From positions 1-19,034 of the forward strand of contig JAFGNI010000501.1 of NCBI GenBank assembly GCA_016927095.1: a stretch of DNA of 19,034 nucleotides. The letters are read 5' to 3'. Below are positions 15,492 to 19,034 of the stretch, piece by piece (position 1 is the stretch's first letter; each line of letters starts with the position of its first letter). This DNA is from Anaerolineae bacterium. Lineage in GTDB: Bacteria > Chloroflexota > Anaerolineae > B4-G1 > SLSP01. Below the pieces are notes generated by a model. The model did not search any database, was not told where the DNA came from, and saw only the letters and a list, made by a program, of their open reading frames with translations. Position numbers and translations under genes: made by a program.

Positions 15492-15707
15492 GGATAAGGC
15501 CACCTCACATCGCGCCGGGCTGACATATGGGATCGGTTGTTTTAGGGGCCGATGTCATATCCGTGTTCCAATGCGATAGGCCCAGCCGAACGCGCCATCG
15601 GAATGGCCCCGGTGGCGACTGCTGCTATCATATCCAGTACCCAAGATCAAGCATCGGACAGCCGGCATCGGGCTTCTGGTATCCGGCAACTAACAAAGGA
15701 GACACCT
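15492..15707 (+). other. Leader region before the GH51 gene with degenerate GCATCGG repeats and a strong ribosome binding site
   Basis: A frame is open from 15552 in phase with GH51, but I read this stretch as non-coding. It contains GCATCGG twice (15651-15657, 15665-15671) with a degenerate third unit near 15681, a common intergenic repeat style. The coding start is fixed by AAAGGAG (15695-15701), six bases before ATG 15708. No convincing -35/-10 pair was found. Together with the inverted repeats it makes up the 388-bp gap 15320-15707. Confidence 0.55.
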
Positions 15708-17195
15708 ATGACCAGAGTGACTATCAATCCTAATGACCCCATTGCGGTCATCAACCCGAATATCTACGGGCACTTCGCCGAACATCTCGGTCGCTGTATC
15801 TACGACGGGGTATGGGTTGGGGAAGACTCACGGATTCCCAACACCCACGGCATCCGCAATGACGTGATCGCAGCACTGCGGAAGATGAAACCGCCGGTGA
15901 TCCGCTGGCCCGGTGGCTGTTTCGCCGACGACTATCACTGGGAGGACGGGGTGGGGCCGCGCGAGAGCCGCCCACGACGGGTCAACATCCACTGGGGCGA
16001 GGTCTCGGAGAGCAATGCCTTTGGCACCCAGGAGTTTGTCGAGTTCTGCCGCTTGGTGGGGGCGGAGCCTTACATCGTGGGCAATGTGGGGTCGGGCACC
16101 GTCCGGGAGTTGCGCGAGTGGGTGGAGTACTGTAATTACGACGGCGACAGTACGCTGGCCCAGCGACGCGCGGCAGATGGCAGCCCCGATCCGCTAGACG
16201 TCGTCTACTGGGGCGTGGGCAATGAGAACTGGGGGTGTGGCGGCAGCTTCAGCCCGGAGGACTACTGCGCGGCTTTCCGCCGGTACGCGACCTATGTCCG
16301 TGGGTTCGGCAAGGGCCTCATCGTGATCGCTTGTGGTCCGGCCGGCAACGACATCGAGTGGACGGTGCGGTTCTTCCGGAAGCTACGCAAGGACTACTGG
16401 GACTTCCGCAACATTCACGGCTATGCAGCCCACTACTATTGCGGCACAGCCGGCACGGCGACGGAGTACACGGTCCATCAATGGTACGAGTTGATCCACA
16501 AGGGTCTGCGGATGGAGGACCTGGTGGTCCAGCAGCGGGCGGCGATGGATGCCTACGATCCGCAGCGCAAGATCGGCCTGATCGTGGACGAGTGGGGCAC
16601 GTGGCATCCGGTCGAACCGGGCACACATCCACGCTTTCTCTACCAACAGAACACGCTGCGGGACGCGCTGGTGGCGGCGACGACGCTGGACATCTTCAAC
16701 CGGCACGCTGACAAGGTAGTGATGGCCAACATCGCGCAGACGATCAACGTCCTGCAGGCGATGGTCCTGACGCAGGAAGATAGGATGCTGGTGACGCCGA
16801 CGGGCCACGTCTACGAGATGTACGCGCCGCACCAAGGCGGCCTTTCGGTCCGGACCACGATCGAGACGGCGTCCTTGAGCTTCAACAGTCAAGACGGAGA
16901 GGACGATCTACCCCTGATCGCGGGCAGCGCGTCGGTGAAGGATGGCACGCTGTTTGTGACCCTCACCAATGCCCACGCGTCCGAACCCGTGGCGGTTGAC
17001 CTGTCGCTGCTTGGGGGCGCAAGGGTACGTGGTGGTGCGGGCCGCGTCTTGACCGGTGAGATCCACGCCCATAACACCATCGATGCCCCGGAGAGTGTCG
17101 GGCCCGTCGCGATGGACATCGACCTTGTGGGCTCGGACCTCACCGCTGTTCTGCCGGCGGCGTCGGTCGTCGCGCTTGAGATGACGCTGGCGTAG
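15708..17195 (+). CDS. Alpha-L-arabinofuranosidase, glycoside hydrolase family 51
   Basis: A 495-residue enzyme of standard GH51 length that hydrolyses terminal alpha-L-arabinofuranosyl residues from arabinan, arabinoxylan or arabinogalactan oligosaccharides with retention. Family landmarks: N-P-N-I-Y-G-H-F-A-E-H-L-G-R (about 17-30), I-R-W-P-G-G-C-F-A, G-V-G-N-E173-N-W-G with the acid/base Glu, H-G-Y-A-A-H-Y-Y, and V-D-E295-W-G-T-W-H with the nucleophile. The last 110 or so residues form the beta-sandwich. No secretion signal, in keeping with this family being mostly intracellular. Start ATG 15708 is preferred over the upstream open frame because of its AAAGGAG and because the family begins at this point. 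With GH127 upstream the locus covers both anomers of arabinofuranose. Confidence 0.94.
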   Translation: MTRVTINPNDPIAVINPNIYGHFAEHLGRCIYDGVWVGEDSRIPNTHGIRNDVIAALRKMKPPVIRWPGGCFADDYHWEDGVGPRESRPRRVNIHWGEVSESNAFGTQEFVEFCRLVGAEPYIVGNVGSGTVRELREWVEYCNYDGDSTLAQRRAADGSPDPLDVVYWGVGNENWGCGGSFSPEDYCAAFRRYATYVRGFGKGLIVIACGPAGNDIEWTVRFFRKLRKDYWDFRNIHGYAAHYYCGTAGTATEYTVHQWYELIHKGLRMEDLVVQQRAAMDAYDPQRKIGLIVDEWGTWHPVEPGTHPRFLYQQNTLRDALVAATTLDIFNRHADKVVMANIAQTINVLQAMVLTQEDRMLVTPTGHVYEMYAPHQGGLSVRTTIETASLSFNSQDGEDDLPLIAGSASVKDGTLFVTLTNAHASEPVAVDLSLLGGARVRGGAGRVLTGEIHAHNTIDAPESVGPVAMDIDLVGSDLTAVLPAASVVALEMTLA

Positions 17196-17197
17196 GT

Positions 17198-17866
17198 TTG
17201 AAGGGGCCTCGGACGCCGCCCAGCCCCGAACAGGTTGTCTACGACTACCTGGCTTTCCGCCACGATGACCTGGCTCCTGCCGACCTGATCGTGGGGTTCG
17301 GTCATTTCGATCCCCGGATCCCCAGGACGTGTGGGCGGCTGTGGCGCGAAGGGCTGGCGCCAAGGATCCTGTTCACCGGCGGCATTGGCGCCGGGACCGC
17401 GGATCTGGGGCAGCCCGAGGCTCTCTATTTCCGGGATGAGCTGCGCAAGACCTATCCAGAGATACCGGACGGGGCGGTGTTGTTGGAGCCGGACTCGCGC
17501 CACACGGGCGAGAACATCGCGTTGAGCGCAGCCCTCCTCCGGCGCGTCTCGCCGGAGGCGAGCTTCGAACAGGGGCTGGCGCGCGTCATCTTGGTGGCGA
17601 CCCCGGCCCGGCAGCGACGGGTCTGGCTCGCGTGCCGGCAGCATTGGCCGCACCTGTGCCTCTCGTGTGCCCCGCCGCCGAGCACGCTGGTTGAAGACCG
17701 CGCGCTCTTCGCGAGTAAAGGCCGCGATCTGGTTGACCTCCTTGCGGAGGAGATGGCGCGACTCTTGACCTATCCCGGGCTGGGCTACATCGTCGAGCCC
17801 CAGATCCCGCCGGCGGTGTTGGATGCCTACCAGCGCCTGCAGGTCCGGGATGGGTTGTGTGACTAG
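17198..17866 (+). CDS. DUF218/YdcF-like (SanA/ElyC-type) protein
   Basis: A 222-residue protein resembling the DUF218 family: A-D-L-I-V-G-F-G-H-F-D near residues 27-37, G-L-A-P-R-I-L-F-T-G-G-I-G, the P-E-A-L-Y-F-R-D-E-L helix, and L-E-P-D-S-R-H-T-G-E-N-I near 95-106, which is the family's E-x-x-S-x-x-T-x-x-N pattern. Members have a Rossmann-like fold with no well-defined general function; some act in cell envelope maintenance. Here no transmembrane segment is visible, as in soluble YdcF. The TTG at 17198 is the only start in the open frame after an in-frame stop at 17177; it lies two bases after the GH51 stop with no clear ribosome binding site, so re-initiation after GH51 is likely. The stop TAG is part of the repeat end at 17862. 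Confidence 0.75.
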   Translation: MKGPRTPPSPEQVVYDYLAFRHDDLAPADLIVGFGHFDPRIPRTCGRLWREGLAPRILFTGGIGAGTADLGQPEALYFRDELRKTYPEIPDGAVLLEPDSRHTGENIALSAALLRRVSPEASFEQGLARVILVATPARQRRVWLACRQHWPHLCLSCAPPPSTLVEDRALFASKGRDLVDLLAEEMARLLTYPGLGYIVEPQIPPAVLDAYQRLQVRDGLCD

Positions 17867-17987
17867 TGGGTCAATTGGGGAACCTTTGCTGACGAATCAA
17901 GTGCACTCCACCGGCCGTACACACCACTGTTTGGCAGGTGGGGCGCACTGACGCAATCGCGATGTCCGTGGCAAGTGACCCACTAGT
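17862..17987 (+). repeat. 126-bp MITE-like element with perfect 12-bp inverted ends
   Basis: ACTAGTGGGTCA (17862-17873) and TGACCCACTAGT (17976-17987) are exact inverted repeats enclosing 102 bases without an obvious gene. The ends resemble those of the element at 10355-10452 (CTAGTG followed by a TCA-type motif). The left CTAG forms the stop codon of the DUF218 gene. CTAG at both outer edges may be a duplicated target site. Confidence 0.75.
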
Positions 17988-18019
17988 GCTCAGTCATGCT
18001 GAGCGAAGCGAAGGATCTT
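17988..18019 (+). repeat. CTGAGCGAAGCGAAGGATCTT dispersed intergenic repeat
   Basis: Directly after the 126-bp element comes GCTCAG-TCATG-CTGAGC (17988-18004), a six-pair hairpin, running on into GAAGCGAAGGATCTT. This is a widespread short intergenic repeat in several environmental phyla including Chloroflexota; its role is not established. Confidence 0.7.
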
Positions 18020-18066
18020 GGCCTTGCAGGGCACAGATGCTTTACTCTTGGTTGGCCACACCATTT

Positions 18067-18093
18067 ACCCGCTGAAACCGAGCGGGTGATTTT
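18067..18093 (+). terminator. Candidate intrinsic terminator of the glycan locus
   Basis: ACCCGCT (18067-18073) and AGCGGGT (18081-18087) form a perfect seven-pair GC-rich hairpin with a seven-base loop, followed by GATTTT. The T-run is short, so efficiency is uncertain, but the site lies between the last glycan gene and a new promoter, where a terminator is expected. Confidence 0.6.
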
Positions 18094-18116
18094 CGCCTAA
18101 ACGTTCTAGAATTCCG

Positions 18117-18145
18117 TTGACAAGCCCGGCGTTTGATGCTATAGT
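18117..18145 (+). promoter_or_regulatory. Near-consensus sigma70-type promoter upstream of nrdD
   Basis: TTGACA (18117-18122), a spacer of exactly 17 bases, and TATAGT (18140-18145): the -35 box is perfect and the -10 box differs from consensus at one position. Transcription would start near 18150-18153. The palindrome TTCTAGAA lies just before the -35 box and could be an operator half or chance. It is the clearest promoter in the window and lies about 490 bases before the nrdD start codon. Confidence 0.8.
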
Positions 18146-18151
18146 AGGGAC

Positions 18152-18284
18152 AGTGTTGGGTGATTTAGTTGCATTAGGTTAGTAACCTCCCCCAGATCTT
18201 GTGTCTAGTGGCGCCACGGACACAAGATGGGGATATTTCAGATAAACAAGCAATGTGTATGCATTATGCATTGCTTGTTGTTTT
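18152..18284 (+). ncRNA. Candidate structured small RNA or terminated nrdD leader
   Basis: About 133 bases between the promoter and a terminator contain three successive hairpins: AGGTT-AGT-AACCT (18176-18188); a long stem ATCTTGTGTC (18196-18205) with GACACAAGAT (18219-18228), extended by CCCC/GGGG outside and GTG/CAC inside the loop; and the terminator stem (18245-18279). I do not recognise it as tmRNA, 6S, SRP RNA, RNase P RNA or a riboswitch class I can name. The 66-residue frame starting at 18227 has no ribosome binding site and overlaps the stems, so an RNA is more likely than a peptide. It could be an independent RNA gene or an attenuated leader. Confidence 0.5.
18245..18284 (+). terminator. 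Strong hairpin with T-run, candidate intrinsic terminator
   Basis: AACAAGCAATG (18245-18255) pairs perfectly over 11 bases with CATTGCTTGTT (18269-18279), and the sequence continues GTTTT to 18284. The 13-base loop can pair further (TGTA with TATG using wobbles). It is the best terminator-like structure in the window, yet it lies inside the leader between the promoter and nrdD. Confidence 0.65.
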
Positions 18285-18394
18285 GGGTCGTGCTTCGCGG
18301 TTCGCACTGCCTAGGTGTGCCATGTCTTTCCGTTGCTGCGCGTGTTTTGCGCCCTGACTTTTGCTGTCTGTTGTGCTGTGTCACGTGCCTGAAT

Positions 18395-18507
18395 CTCCGG
18401 AGGTCGCAGGCGATCGTCTTTCTGTGAGGGGCAGCCCGTCTTGAGGTAGTTGCGGTTGCCCTTCCCCGCTGCAGCGATCGCTTTCGCCCGGTGCTCCGGA
18501 GTTTTTT
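18395..18507 (+). ncRNA. Second structured leader element ending in a T6 run
   Basis: A nested fold can be drawn: CTCCGGAG (18395-18402) with CTCCGGAG (18494-18501); GGCGATCG (18409-18416) with CGATCGCT (18475-18482); and an 11-pair stem GAGGGGCAGCC (18426-18436) with GGTTGCCCTTC (18454-18464). TTTTTT follows at once (18502-18507). A shorter competing hairpin, CCGG-TGCT-CCGG, lies just before the T-run. The arrangement resembles an attenuator or a terminated small RNA. No known riboswitch consensus is complete here. Confidence 0.45.
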
Positions 18508-18638
18508 CTTCTCACGGGGTGGTCCCCGTTGGAAGCTGTCTTCGTTAAAGGGAATAGTCCAGGGTCTCGACTAGTGTTGTGGTTCGTCTTCCAGGTTGTC
18601 CGCTACCCTGGGAGTGAGCGAGAGAGGAGCACCGTCGA
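18508..18638 (+). promoter_or_regulatory. nrdD-proximal leader with two stems and the ribosome binding site
   Basis: ACGGGG-TGGT-CCCCGT (18514-18529) is a perfect six-pair hairpin. CCAGGGT (18559-18565) can pair with ACCCTGG (18605-18611), ending 12 bases before the ribosome binding site GAGGAG (18624-18629), which is nine bases from ATG 18639. The TTAAAGGGAAT near 18545-18555 recalls part of a cobalamin riboswitch, but the rest of that consensus is missing. No NrdR-type box was recognised. Confidence 0.4.
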
Positions 18639-19034
18639 ATGTCGATAGAGCATGTTATGAAGCGGGATGGAACCATTGTGCCCTTCGATCGTGGTCGCAT
18701 CGAGGCTGCGATCTACGCGGCGGCGCGAGCCTGCGGGAACGGGGTGGGGCGCACATGGGCTGAGACGCTTTCGTGGGCGGTGACCGCGCTCCTCGATGAG
18801 CGTGTCAACGGCGATGGGCGTGTCCTCCACGTCGAGGAGATCCAGGACATCGTGGAGGAGGTGCTGGTCAAGTCAGGCAATCCTCAGGTCGCCAAGGCCT
18901 ATATTCTCTACCGGCAGCAGCGCGCTGCTGCGCGCGATACGACGCGAATGCTGCTGGACTCCGAGAAGCTCGTGAACGACTACCTTGGGCGGGCGGACTG
19001 GCGTGTCAACGAGAACAGCAACATGAACTACTCG
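18639..19034 (+). CDS. nrdD: Anaerobic (class III) ribonucleoside-triphosphate reductase, N-terminal ATP-cone (3' truncated)
   Basis: The first 132 codons run off the window edge without a stop. Residues 1 to about 95 form an ATP-cone, the allosteric activity domain of ribonucleotide reductases: V-M-K-R-D-G-T-I-V-P-F-D-R-G-R-I near the start and V-E-E-I-Q-D-I-V-E-E-V-L, then A-K-A-Y-I-L-Y-R-Q-Q-R at its end. The following D-Y-L-G-R-A-D-W-R-V-N-E-N-S-N-M-N-Y-S is typical of the entry to the NrdD catalytic barrel, favouring class III over the B12-dependent class II enzyme. NrdD makes deoxynucleotides without oxygen using a glycyl radical, whose site lies beyond the window. GAGGAG at 18624-18629 supports ATG 18639. 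It is separated from the glycan genes by a terminator and its own promoter. Confidence 0.85.
   Translation, partial: MSIEHVMKRDGTIVPFDRGRIEAAIYAAARACGNGVGRTWAETLSWAVTALLDERVNGDGRVLHVEEIQDIVEEVLVKSGNPQVAKAYILYRQQRAAARDTTRMLLDSEKLVNDYLGRADWRVNENSNMNYS

Noticed and set aside
15552..15707. A 52-codon N-terminal extension of the GH51 protein
   Set aside because: The extension is encoded by degenerate intergenic repeats, has no GH51 counterpart, and a strong AAAGGAG precedes the ATG at 15708.
18227..18427. A 66-residue, cysteine-rich small ORF upstream of nrdD
   Set aside because: Its ATG lies inside a long RNA stem with no ribosome binding site, and the frame crosses the terminator hairpin and T-run at 18245-18284. 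Cysteines arise from the GT-rich composition.
18514..18535. T-box-like GGGGTGGTCCCCG sequence
   Set aside because: It only loosely resembles the T-box antiterminator consensus, lacks the specifier stem features, and an amino-acid-responsive leader makes little sense before nrdD.
18490..18638. Cobalamin riboswitch-like fragments (GGTGC near 18490, TTAAAGGGAAT near 18545, TTGTCCGCTAC near 18596)
   Set aside because: The 3' half of the riboswitch core, including the B12 box, is absent before the ATG at 18639, and the spacing of the conserved pieces is wrong. It would need a covariance-model search to revive.
18603..18830. A 75-codon minus-strand frame at the window end
   Set aside because: It is antisense to the start of nrdD, whose plus-strand frame is open to the window edge with clear ATP-cone motifs.

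Overview
This 19-kb window reads as one long, co-directional (+ strand) glycan/sugar catabolism locus followed by the start of an unrelated anaerobic nucleotide-metabolism gene. Composition is GC-rich (roughly 60 % or a little more by eye). The gaps carry dispersed repeats of kinds I associate with Chloroflexota and related environmental genomes: an AACCGCTGAAGCGGTT hairpin repeat, a CTGAGCGAAGCGAAGGATCTT repeat and GGGATA/GCATCGG-type tandem tracts. A Chloroflexota (Anaerolineae-like) origin is therefore my low-confidence guess. No tRNA, rRNA, CRISPR array, transposase or phage gene is visible.

Layout. The window opens inside a GH38 alpha-mannosidase (1-863, 5' end missing). A tight block follows: class II ketose-bisphosphate aldolase (1040-1942), FGGY sugar kinase (1990-3531), two different uroporphyrinogen-decarboxylase-superfamily proteins (3521-4711 and 4755-5780), a PHP-domain metallohydrolase (5791-6651) and a 1211-residue single ORF joining a sulfatase to a GH42 beta-galactosidase (6723-10358). 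After a repeat element come a Cof-type HAD phosphatase (10462-11334), a polysaccharide-deacetylase-family protein (11331-12107), a GH127 beta-L-arabinofuranosidase (12122-13960) and an M24 peptidase (13967-15319). A 388-bp gap with inverted repeats precedes a GH51 alpha-L-arabinofuranosidase (15708-17195) and a DUF218/YdcF-like protein (17198-17866). The 772-bp stretch 17867-18638 holds repeats, a terminator, a near-consensus promoter and at least two strong RNA structures. The window ends in the N-terminal ATP-cone of an anaerobic ribonucleotide reductase (nrdD, 18639 onward), which runs off the edge and has no stop in the window.

How the genes could work together (inference). None of the enzymes whose N-terminus is visible has a signal peptide, so the locus probably processes imported oligosaccharides in the cytoplasm. 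The sulfatase and beta-galactosidase in one chain, together with enzymes for both anomers of L-arabinofuranose (GH127, GH51) and an alpha-mannosidase, would suit a sulfated, arabinose- and galactose-containing glycan. The kinase and aldolase would then phosphorylate and cleave a released ketose. The two UroD-superfamily proteins lack the HemE signature, keep an H-x-C metal-type motif and have no obvious role in sugar degradation; they are the main functional puzzle. No transporter or regulator is present in the window.

The points most worth a second look are the sulfatase-GH42 fusion, the promoter/terminator/structured-RNA series upstream of nrdD, the UroD-like pair, the intergenic repeats that have become protein C-termini, and two elements whose CTAG ends supply the stop codons of the genes they follow.
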